DNA from: Candidatus Melainabacteria bacterium
GTDB taxonomy: Bacteria > Cyanobacteriota > Vampirovibrionia > 2-02-FULL-35-15
NCBI GenBank assembly: GCA_023250175.1
Contig: JAHFBD010000045.1
Coordinates: 1-12,820, forward strand
Reading direction: 5' to 3'
DNA: 12,820 bases
The translations under genes were made by a program, and so were the position numbers. Under the pieces are notes generated by a model that ran no database searches, had not been told where the DNA came from, and saw nothing but the letters and a program-made list of their open reading frames with translations. Positions 7,112 through 12,653 of this stretch are shown here, one piece after another (the stretch's first letter is position 1; each line of letters opens with the position of its first letter).

Positions 7112-8602
7112 CAAAAGATGTTTTATATACCGCTCACTATTAAACTCTTGCGTTTCTTGATTTTTGCTTAAAACAATTTGTGCATAAAGTTTAACTATAA
7201 TATCTTTGCTATCCAAGCATTGCTTTAAACCTTCCATAACAGTTTCTCCACGCATTTGTGATAATAACTCGCGTGCATAGTTTCTAGCTTCTTCGGGTTC
7301 ATTATCATCATTTAAGAACTTTACTATATGTGGCACTGCTCTAGAATCATCTGAGTTAGCTAATCCCAGGACAGTACGTAATCTTGCCTCAGGTTGTGAG
7401 TTTTCTAAACATTTTTGTGTACCGTAATCTAAAATTTCTTGCGTAACATTATGAAATACTTTTCTTGCAAACATTATTAACTCTTCATCAGGAGTAGTTA
7501 ATGAATCAACTAATACTGGAACTATTACCGGCTCATTACTCCATGCTTTGCATAAAGCTTCAAGCGCATAAAGTCTAACTAAAGGATCATTATCACCAAG
7601 ACAACCATATACTGGACCTATTACTTCAGGAATGTTTGTATTGGCTAATGCCATAGCACTAGTCCATGTAACTTCATAATCCTTATTATGAGGGACTAGA
7701 TCAGATAAGGAATTAATTTCATTTAATGGTTTTATATTTCCATGTGCGCTGTTAATTAAAAGATTTACTAAAGGTTCAATTGCTTCTTTAGATTTTATTT
7801 TGCCTAACGCTTCAGCAGCTAACCTTTGGACAGATAAATCTTCATCTGTTAAGCATTTAATTAATGGATTAATTGAATCAGCATTTATTATGCCCCGCTC
7901 TGCCAAATCACCAAGTAACCTTATTCCTCTATAGCGTAGATTTAATGGTTTACTGCTATCTAAACAACTAATTAACGTGCTTGCTGTATCTTCATTTCCT
8001 ATTTTACTAAGTAATTTTAGCGCTTGATAAGCATCTTCTGAATCTTCACTACTTAAACATTCAATTAACCCCGGCAAGGCTTGTTTATTACCTAATTCCC
8101 CCAATGTTAATGCCGATACATGACGAACTTCTAAATCAGTATCATTAAGTAATTGAACAAATGTTTCTTCAATTAAAGGATTACTAGCACCATTAAAAAC
8201 AAAATCTTGTAGTGCACATATTGCGTACAAGCAAATATTGGGGTCTTGATTTTTGGTACACTCGATTAAAGAATTAATTGCTTTGGAATCTTGTAGCCTT
8301 CCTAATACCCATATAAGATTAGGGTGAATAGAGGGATCACTGGTTTTTAATAGTTCAATCAATGAATCTACACTCTCAGAGCTTTCTTGCTGACTTAATG
8401 CAAGAGTTGCTTGAAAACGTACTTGCGCATCATCATTTTTTAATTTTTGGATTAGGGCTTCTGTAGCAAGAGTTTTTTCATCTTTTTGTTCTTGTTGTAC
8501 TTGTTGAACTTCTTCCTGTTGAGTATCTTCTACAAGCTCAGAAGGTTTTACCGTTTTAAGGGTATTAGTTATTGGTTCAACAGCTTGTGGAATAAAAACC
8601 AT
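7103..8602 (-). CDS. HEAT-repeat protein (499 aa)
   Basis: This protein is built almost entirely of about 31-residue HEAT/PBS-lyase-type units (pattern LI-x-CL-x(3)D-x(3)R-x(2)A-x(2)ALG-x-I-x(2)-x-AI-PLI), running from about residue 45 to 485. An insertion without repeat character lies at about 284-310. Residues 27-43 are a Gln/Glu-rich linker. There is no signal peptide or membrane segment, so it is probably cytoplasmic. HEAT solenoids are protein-protein scaffolds; in cyanobacteria related units occur in phycobilin lyases and NblB, but nothing here shows enzyme activity. ATG 8602 shares one base with the upstream stop (TAATG), so it is translationally coupled to the other HEAT gene, with GAGGT about 12 bases upstream. 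The 3' end overlaps recN by 9 bp. The partner is unknown. Confidence 0.85.
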   Translation of the reverse strand: MVFIPQAVEPITNTLKTVKPSELVEDTQQEEVQQVQQEQKDEKTLATEALIQKLKNDDAQVRFQATLALSQQESSESVDSLIELLKTSDPSIHPNLIWVLGRLQDSKAINSLIECTKNQDPNICLYAICALQDFVFNGASNPLIEETFVQLLNDTDLEVRHVSALTLGELGNKQALPGLIECLSSEDSEDAYQALKLLSKIGNEDTASTLISCLDSSKPLNLRYRGIRLLGDLAERGIINADSINPLIKCLTDEDLSVQRLAAEALGKIKSKEAIEPLVNLLINSAHGNIKPLNEINSLSDLVPHNKDYEVTWTSAMALANTNIPEVIGPVYGCLGDNDPLVRLYALEALCKAWSNEPVIVPVLVDSLTTPDEELIMFARKVFHNVTQEILDYGTQKCLENSQPEARLRTVLGLANSDDSRAVPHIVKFLNDDNEPEEARNYARELLSQMRGETVMEGLKQCLDSKDIIVKLYAQIVLSKNQETQEFNSERYIKHLLSR

Positions 8603-9843
8603 TAATCTTTTACCTCTGTTTCTTGTATTTCTTTATTTCCATGCTCACTTTGATTTCCTAAACACATTTCTGCATATAAGCGGACCATTTCATTTTCATT
8701 GCTTTTACACTTTTCAAGACCTTCTTTTACAAGATCATTATTCATGCTGGTCAAAAGCAGTTCAGCAATAAGTTTTATTTTTGTATCCTCATTCTCATCA
8801 ACCAAACACTTAACTAATACCGGAACCACCTCAGCATGTGAAGCATTTGCATCACTTAAGTTGCTTATAATATTTGAAATAAGATTAGTCATTTTAATAT
8901 CATTGGCTTCACATTGTTTTAAACCTTTTTCTGTAGCTTCAGGATCTAGATTTAATAAAGCTCTTATGCAAAGTTGTTTTATTCCATTTGGTTCATCGCT
9001 ATTTAAAGCCTTGATTAAAAACGGAACAATTCTTGAATCATTTATATTACTTAGAGCAGCCAATAGAAAAGCTTTGGCTTGAATATTTGATTCATTAAAG
9101 ATATAAGTATTTAATCCTTCTTTTAAAACCTCATCTTTTATATTACTAAACTCTGATATAGCAATTTTTCTTAAATCATAATCCCATTGTTCAGTTGAAG
9201 CTGCAAGCAGGATTGAAACAAGTACAGGATTGTCTAATTTTACTAAGGCTTCAAGTATATTACGCTTTATTCTTGGTTCTTTAGTTTCTACAAATGCTGT
9301 TAAAAGAACATCAGGAATTGCTTTATCTTTTTCTATTTTACTTAGTGCAATAGCAGCATTATTCGTAACTTGTGAATCGTTATCCTTAAGTAGTGTTTCT
9401 TTTAAAGGAGTTAAAGCTTTAGGATCTTTTATATTTCCTAAGACCTCAACAACCATACGACGCAAGTGGGTATCATAACCATTTAAACAATTAATTAATG
9501 GATCAATTAAAGCAGAATCAGTTATACCTGCAATAGCTAAATCGTTTATTACCTCTGCAACTAGTTGCCTTGTCCTCATAGAATATTTATCATCCAGATA
9601 AGGAGCAATCTGTTGTAGTATTTTTACATCGCTAATTTTGCTTAGAGCATCTTTTGCTGTTTCACGATTTCGCCAATCCTCACCTTGATTACCTAAGCAT
9701 TTTATTAAATCTTCTTGAGACTCAACTTTAGTTTCTTCATATATAAGGCCATCATTTTCATCTGATGAACTCTCTTCTTCAGTTTCAACTACTGAAGGTT
9801 TTGGTTTTGATTCCAGTGGTCCCTGTGGGGGCAAAATTATCAT
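8602..9843 (-). CDS. HEAT-repeat protein (413 aa)
   Basis: This is a paralogue of the downstream HEAT gene. It has a short N-terminus (MIILPPQGPL), a strongly acidic Ser/Glu/Asp segment (about 19-46), then consecutive HEAT units from about residue 45 to 395 (for example DPLINCLNGYDTHLRR, and VVEVLGNIKDPKAL), and a charged tail. The last unit (GLEKCKSNENEMVRLYAE) closely resembles the last unit of the neighbour (GLKQCLDSKDIIVKLYAQ), which supports common ancestry. No signal or membrane segment is seen. AAAGGAAG precedes ATG 9843 at good spacing, and a TATTAT (9861-9856) could be its -10. A 214-bp gap separates it from the small protein gene upstream; whether they share a transcript is unclear. 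Function is unknown; it is likely a scaffold. Confidence 0.85.
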   Translation of the reverse strand: MIILPPQGPLESKPKPSVVETEEESSSDENDGLIYEETKVESQEDLIKCLGNQGEDWRNRETAKDALSKISDVKILQQIAPYLDDKYSMRTRQLVAEVINDLAIAGITDSALIDPLINCLNGYDTHLRRMVVEVLGNIKDPKALTPLKETLLKDNDSQVTNNAAIALSKIEKDKAIPDVLLTAFVETKEPRIKRNILEALVKLDNPVLVSILLAASTEQWDYDLRKIAISEFSNIKDEVLKEGLNTYIFNESNIQAKAFLLAALSNINDSRIVPFLIKALNSDEPNGIKQLCIRALLNLDPEATEKGLKQCEANDIKMTNLISNIISNLSDANASHAEVVPVLVKCLVDENEDTKIKLIAELLLTSMNNDLVKEGLEKCKSNENEMVRLYAEMCLGNQSEHGNKEIQETEVKD

Positions 9844-10057
9844 CTAGCTTCCTTTATAATAAGTAAGCTATATTAAACAATATCTAGTCCTTAACTATCA
9901 ATACTAAAAAGTTAAATTATTTTTAAGGTTAAGATTTTAAGTACCTGTTTGTCTTAAAAATAGAGAGTTAATTTTAATTAAATAATTATAATCGCAAACA
10001 AAACCACAGATTTAGATGTGATTCATATAAACCTATGGTTAGTTTAGCTTTTATTTT
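9844..10057. other. Intergenic leader of the HEAT operon
   Basis: These 214 AT-rich bases hold no credible ORF. The region contains the Shine-Dalgarno and possible -10 of the downstream HEAT gene at its left end. On the minus strand it also holds a box TTTTTAAGAC (9960-9951), which recurs upstream of the small-protein gene. Several scattered TTAAG/CTTAA motifs (9923-9958) surround it. No terminator with a T-run is visible after the small gene. Confidence 0.5.
9951..9960 (-). promoter_or_regulatory. Shared upstream box, copy 1 (HEAT operon)
   Basis: On the minus strand this reads TTTTTAAGAC, followed by AAACAGGT. It is 108 bases upstream of ATG 9843. The same 10-mer, with AWACA/AWCAA-like context and a downstream AACTTTTT (9913-9906), is found before the small gene. 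A regulatory role is inferred from recurrence only. Confidence 0.3.
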
Positions 10058-10267
10058 TTATGCAAGAGCTAATGAACTTATTCCTTCAACAGCTCCATTC
10101 CTAGAAGCCACACCAGCAAATTCTGTCACTGCTTTTGCAGCCTTTGCCGTAAGGGCTGATTCAACTGGTGCAAGTGCACTAACAGCACCACCTAAAGCTT
10201 GTGGCCCAATTCTTGAAACAAGACCTACCCCAGCTTGTACGCCAGGACCTATAACTTGTGGAATCAT
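10058..10267 (-). CDS. Small Ala/Gly-rich protein (69 aa), unknown function
   Basis: I do not recognise a family. The 69-residue product is rich in Ala, Gly and Val, has no Cys or Trp, has several G-x-x-x-G-like spacings (GPGVQAGVG) and a probable amphipathic helix at about 33-56 (PVESALTAKAAKAVTEFAG). It is supported as a real gene by a strong AGGAG seven bases before ATG 10267 on the minus strand; the antisense 91-codon ORF has no ribosome site. The N-terminus MIPQVIGP resembles the starts of the two HEAT proteins (MVFIPQAVEP, MIILPPQGPL), and a 10-base identity ATTCCACAAG is shared with the 499-residue one. A Gly-Gly at 26-27 invites comparison with double-glycine leaders, but the preceding segment is not acidic, so a bacteriocin reading is weak. 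Confidence 0.6.
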   Translation of the reverse strand: MIPQVIGPGVQAGVGLVSRIGPQALGGAVSALAPVESALTAKAAKAVTEFAGVASRNGAVEGISSLALA

Positions 10268-10358
10268 TTTATATCTCCTATTTCTGCAACTTTACTTTGC
10301 ATATATATAAAGGAAGGGTTTACAAAAAGTTGATATTTTCTTAACCTAAATCTTGTTA

Positions 10359-10368
10359 GTCTTAAAAA
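10359..10368 (-). promoter_or_regulatory. Shared upstream box, copy 2 (small gene)
   Basis: On the minus strand TTTTTAAGAC (10368-10359) lies 92 bases upstream of ATG 10267, and AACTTTTT follows at 10331-10324. Copy 1 has the same two blocks 10 bp further apart, about one helical turn. It overlaps one arm of the TTAACCT/AGGTTAA inverted repeat. This is a candidate common operator. Confidence 0.3.
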
Positions 10369-10431
10369 GGTTAACTAATTAAGGTTACTTCTAGCTATTG
10401 CAACATTTCTAAGTAAATGATTTATAAGGTA

Positions 10432-10461
10432 AGATTTTATTCGATTTATTCGATAAAATCT
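10432..10461. promoter_or_regulatory. AT-rich hairpin with tandem 9-bp repeat
   Basis: AGATTTTAT (10432-10440) and ATAAAATCT (10453-10461) are perfect 9-bp inverted arms around 12 bases. Inside them the 9-mer TTATTCGAT occurs twice head to tail (10437-10454). No T-run follows on either strand, so a Rho-independent terminator is unlikely. It could be an operator for adk or the divergent small gene, or simply extruding AT-rich DNA. Confidence 0.4.
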
Positions 10462-10501
10462 GTAAGGTGTTACAAATGACAGATTGGAAGTACTCTGGAA
10501 A

Positions 10502-10547
10502 GCCGGTTTTGGGAGTACCACGAAAAAACCGGCGGTAGGTAGAAACT
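10502..10547 (+). repeat. Dispersed hairpin repeat, copy B (upstream of adk)
   Basis: The arms GCCGGTTTT (10502-10510) and AAAACCGGC (10525-10533) pair over 9 bp around a 14-base loop. The tail GGTAGGTAGAAACT follows. A possible extra pairing of GTACTC (10490-10495) with GAGTAC (10513-10518) in the loop would make a pseudoknot, but the other complete copy does not preserve it. The element ends exactly at the TATAAT that precedes adk. Confidence 0.8.
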
Positions 10548-10552
10548 ATAAT
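10547..10552 (+). promoter_or_regulatory. adk -10 box
   Basis: A perfect TATAAT begins at the last base of hairpin repeat copy B and lies 19 bases before ATG 10572. The predicted leader (about 13 bases) contains the Shine-Dalgarno AAGGA (10562-10566). The -35 position falls inside the A-rich arm of the repeat and has no consensus match, so the repeat may replace a -35 element or host an activator. Confidence 0.45.
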
Positions 10553-10571
10553 TATTTAAATAAGGAAAAAA

Positions 10572-11264
10572 ATGAGTCAAATTAACGTAATATTTTTTGG
10601 TGCTCCAGGAGCGGGAAAGGGTACACAAGCAAAAAAGCTTTCCGATAAGCTTAACCTCCCACATATTGATACTGGCAACTTAATTAGAAAGGCTATAGCA
10701 GATAAGACAGAACTAGGAATAAAAGCAAAACAATATGTTGAATCCGGGAAATTAGTCCCAGATGAGTTAATCATAGATCTTATAAAAGAAAGACTAAATA
10801 TACTTATTGGTTCTACATCAAACGGATTTATTTTAGATGGATTTCCAAGAACTATTGCCCAAGCTGATGCCCTGCAAAAAATGCTAAGTGATTTATCTCT
10901 TTCTCTTCATACAGTAATTAATATTTCTGTTCCAGAAAACGTCCTTATAGAAAGACTAAGTTCCCGAAGGCTTTGCACAAATAAAAATTGTGGGGCAATT
11001 TATAATTTAATAACACATAAGCCTAAAATAGATAATAAATGCAATCTCTGTCAATCTGACCTATATCAAAGAAAAGACGACACGGAAGAAGCTAGTAAAG
11101 AACGCCTTAAAGAGTACTCTACTAAAACCGCACCTCTTGAAAAATATTATAGAGACCTAAGTTTAATTACTGATATTGATGGCACAAAAAATGAAAATGA
11201 TGTTTATAATGAAATAGAAAATAAAGTAATTAATGTTACAAAATCAGTAGCTCACAATGGTTAA
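10572..11264 (+). CDS. adk: Adenylate kinase, zinc-LID type
   Basis: This cytoplasmic enzyme interconverts ATP + AMP and 2 ADP. The 230-residue product has the P-loop GAPGAGKGT (10-18), the AMP-binding DTG (33-35) with IR (38-39), GFPRT (90-94), and the LID with RR (132-133). The LID carries four cysteines (135, 140, 157, 160) that should bind a structural zinc; the first pair is spaced CX4C rather than the usual CX2C, a two-residue insertion. YQRKDD and the conserved Arg-rich C-terminal part follow, with a short extra tail. AAGGA precedes the ATG by 5 bases. In many bacteria adk follows secY in the spc ribosomal cluster; here the upstream neighbour is a divergent small gene, while map, infA and rpmJ follow in the usual order. 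Confidence 0.97.
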   Translation: MSQINVIFFGAPGAGKGTQAKKLSDKLNLPHIDTGNLIRKAIADKTELGIKAKQYVESGKLVPDELIIDLIKERLNILIGSTSNGFILDGFPRTIAQADALQKMLSDLSLSLHTVINISVPENVLIERLSSRRLCTNKNCGAIYNLITHKPKIDNKCNLCQSDLYQRKDDTEEASKERLKEYSTKTAPLEKYYRDLSLITDIDGTKNENDVYNEIENKVINVTKSVAHNG

Positions 11265-11285
11265 TTAAATATCGTTATTAAAGAA

Positions 11286-11330
11286 GTCGGTCCTGGGAGC
11301 ACAACAAAAAACCGGCGGCAGGTAGAAACC
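11286..11330 (+). repeat. Dispersed hairpin repeat, copy C (between adk and map)
   Basis: The arms GTCGGT (11286-11291) and ACCGGC (11311-11316) pair over 6 bp with one G-U; the tail is GGCAGGTAGAAACC. Compared with copy B most differences are transitions, and the stem pairing is kept. The tail ends 2 bases before the map ATG, and its AGGTAG (11320-11325) is the only Shine-Dalgarno-like sequence for map, so here the repeat supplies the ribosome site. Confidence 0.8.
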
Positions 11331-11332
11331 AA

Positions 11333-12127
11333 ATGTCTATAACAATATACGAAGAAGCTCAGTTTGAACCTATTAAAAAGGCTGGTAGCTTAGCAGGTCA
11401 GATTTTGGATATTTTATGTAAGGCTGTAAAACCAGGACTTAGTACCTGGGATTTAGATCAAATGGCCGAAGAGTGGATTAGAGCACAAGGTGCTATTCCT
11501 ACTTTTAAAGGATACTCTGGATTTCCTGCTTCTCTGTGTACTTCTATTAATCATGAAGTAGTTCATGGTATACCAAATAAAACTAAGATTTTAAAAGAAG
11601 GTGACATTATTAGTTTAGATATTGGGGTTACTGTCCAAGAAAAATTTAATGGTAAAGAATGGAATTATATAGGTGACACAGCAAGAACAGTAGCTGTTAA
11701 TTCTACAAATCCTTCAGTTGTGAAGCTAATGAAAAGTACAGAAGAGGCTTTATTGAATGGAATTGAGGTTTGTAAAACAGGATATACCATTAAAGATATA
11801 TCAACTGCAGTACATAAAATAGCTGTTGAAAACAAATATGGAGTTGTTCGAATGTTTGGAGGACATGGTATTGGGCCAACTTATCATAGTGAGCCATTTA
11901 TTCCAAACTGGCCTGAATATTTTTTACATACTAAGGATACAAAAATAACTTCTGGTATGCTTTTATGCATAGAGCCAATGTTTAATTTGGGTGCTGATGA
12001 TGTTAGAAAATTAAAAGATGACTGGACAATAGTAACTGCAGATCATAAGCACTCAGCCCATTTTGAACATACAATACTAGTTACTGATAAAGGTTCCTAT
12101 GTGACCACATTAATAGATAGCGTTTAG
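11333..12127 (+). CDS. map: Methionine aminopeptidase, type I
   Basis: This cytoplasmic dinuclear-metal protease removes the initiator methionine from nascent proteins. The 264-residue sequence has all expected metal ligands: Asp96 (SLDIG), Asp115 (GDTA), His178 (GGHGIG), Glu214 (CIEPM) and Glu245 (FEHTIL), plus the catalytic-site His79 (VVHGI) and His185 (YHSEP). It is slightly longer than the common 250 residues, partly from an insertion between the two Asp ligands (about 101-112). There is no N-terminal SH3/zinc extension, so it is the short type Ia form. ATG 11333 follows the AGGTAG of repeat copy C by 7 bases. It lies 68 bases after adk and 112 bases before infA, as in many spc clusters. 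Confidence 0.96.
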   Translation: MSITIYEEAQFEPIKKAGSLAGQILDILCKAVKPGLSTWDLDQMAEEWIRAQGAIPTFKGYSGFPASLCTSINHEVVHGIPNKTKILKEGDIISLDIGVTVQEKFNGKEWNYIGDTARTVAVNSTNPSVVKLMKSTEEALLNGIEVCKTGYTIKDISTAVHKIAVENKYGVVRMFGGHGIGPTYHSEPFIPNWPEYFLHTKDTKITSGMLLCIEPMFNLGADDVRKLKDDWTIVTADHKHSAHFEHTILVTDKGSYVTTLIDSV

Positions 12128-12201
12128 CGGATAGTAGAACAACTTGGATTATATGTAATGTCCTCTGTATTCTCTCTACGCTATTTGCTTGTTCTTTACT
12201 A

Positions 12202-12229
12202 TACGCTCTACGCTCTACGCTATACGCTA
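12202..12229 (+). repeat. Heptanucleotide tandem repeat fused to the infA -10 box
   Basis: Four head-to-tail copies of TACGCTM (two TACGCTC, then two TACGCTA) run with an exact 7-bp period. A fifth isolated TACGCT is at 12177-12182. The last copy runs into TATAAT (12228-12233). A perfect short-period array this close to a promoter is prone to slippage and would change the distance from -10 to upstream elements. Confidence 0.85.
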
Positions 12230-12233
12230 TAAT
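12228..12233 (+). promoter_or_regulatory. infA -10 box
   Basis: A perfect TATAAT lies 6 bases before ATG 12240, with no Shine-Dalgarno between. The predicted transcript starts at or beside the start codon. No -35 consensus exists at 17 bp because that place is occupied by the heptamer array; weak candidates TTGCTT (12185-12190) and TTTACT (12195-12200) are 37 and 27 bp upstream. Confidence 0.5.
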
Positions 12234-12239
12234 CTACAT

Positions 12240-12518
12240 ATGCCAAAAGATGTTATTGAATTTGAAGGCACAATTAAAGAATCATTGCCAAATGCAATGT
12301 TTAGAGTTGAGTTGGATAATGGTCATTTGGTATTGGCGCATATTTCAGGGAAAATTCGTAAAAATTTTATTAAAATATTGCCTGGAGACCGTGTTAAAGT
12401 TGAGCTCACCCCTTATGATTTAAATCGAGGAAGAATCACTTTTAGAGTTCAAGAAAAAAGAGAAGCACGGGAGATAAGAGAAGCAACAATAAGGGAAACA
12501 AAAGAAGTAACGGAATAG
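12240..12518 (+). CDS. infA: Translation initiation factor IF-1 with C-terminal extension
   Basis: IF-1 binds the 30S A site during initiation. Residues 1-70 are a textbook IF-1 (PKDVIEFEG, LPNAMFRVEL, VLAHISGKIRKNFIKILPGD, and the strand RGRITFRV), covering the whole OB fold of about 72 residues. Residues 71-92 are an added charged tail made of Glu/Arg/Lys/Thr-rich imperfect repeats (EKREAREIR, then EATIRETKE), giving 92 residues. Start ATG 12240 is fixed by homology; the in-frame stretch upstream is the promoter and heptamer array, not coding. rpmJ follows 21 bases after the stop. The tail is unusual for the family and could be a helix contacting the ribosome or RNA, but that is inference. 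Confidence 0.95.
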   Translation: MPKDVIEFEGTIKESLPNAMFRVELDNGHLVLAHISGKIRKNFIKILPGDRVKVELTPYDLNRGRITFRVQEKREAREIREATIRETKEVTE

Positions 12519-12539
12519 TTAGATTAAAGAGGAATGATT

Positions 12540-12653
12540 ATGAAACATCGAGCATCAGTAAAAAAGATTTGTGCAAAGTGCAAGGTAATTAAACGCAAAG
12601 GACGAGTAATGGTTATTTGTGAAAATCCTAAGCATAAGCAGAAACAAGCCTAG
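12540..12653 (+). CDS. rpmJ: 50S ribosomal protein L36 (bL36, zinc-binding form)
   Basis: This 37-residue protein is a small 50S component. The sequence begins MKHRASVKKICAKC and ends NPKHKQKQA, matching the zinc-ribbon type with ligands Cys11, Cys14, Cys27 and His32. AAAGAGGA (12527-12534 region) precedes ATG 12540 at normal spacing; an in-frame ATG at 12534 is too close to the Shine-Dalgarno. It directly follows infA, as in the standard spc cluster, and is probably cotranscribed with it. The usual next gene, rpsM, is not seen in the remaining 167 bases. Confidence 0.97.
   Translation: MKHRASVKKICAKCKVIKRKGRVMVICENPKHKQKQA

Larger units (their letters stand above)
10268..10571. other. Divergent intergenic region between the small gene and adk
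   Basis: These 304 bases carry no credible coding sequence. From left to right the region holds the AGGAG of the small gene, an AT-rich run TATATATA suited to a minus-strand -10 (about 10302-10309), the shared upstream box (10324-10368), a 7-bp inverted repeat TTAACCT/AGGTTAA (10341-10347 and 10368-10374), a 30-bp hairpin with tandem 9-mers (10432-10461), hairpin repeat copy B (10502-10547), and the adk -10 box and Shine-Dalgarno. Confidence 0.6.

Noticed and set aside
7103..9843. Phycobilin lyases (CpcE/CpcF or NblB)
   Set aside because: The HEAT repeat type is similar, but length, acidic or Gln-rich N-termini and the lack of any phycobiliprotein gene argue against it; only the repeat architecture is shared.
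10058..10267. Class II bacteriocin with a double-glycine leader
   Set aside because: The Gly-Gly at 26-27 is not preceded by the acidic, Leu/Ile-spaced leader typical of that class, and no C39 peptidase transporter is nearby.
10035..10310. 91-codon plus-strand ORF antisense to the small protein
   Set aside because: It lacks a Shine-Dalgarno and its composition is the shadow of the Ala/Gly-rich minus-strand gene, which has a clean AGGAG at 7-base spacing.
10502..10547. Rho-independent terminator
   Set aside because: A GC-containing stem exists, but it is followed by GGTAGGTAG and not a T-run, and it lies directly upstream of a gene on the same strand.
1..11330. The GTAGGTAGAAAC tails suggested CRISPR repeats
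   Set aside because: The three copies are kilobases apart with genes between them, there is no array with regular spacers, and no cas gene is present.
10502..11330. REP/RAYT-type palindromes (GTAG next to a hairpin)
   Set aside because: In REP elements the GTAG-type tetranucleotide lies 5' of the hairpin. Here GGTAGGTAG is 3' of it, and no Y1 transposase gene is seen.
12189..12239. N-terminal extension of IF-1 in frame with ATG 12240
   Set aside because: It would translate the tandem heptamers and the TATAAT box, and IF-1 homology starts exactly at the MPKD of ATG 12240.
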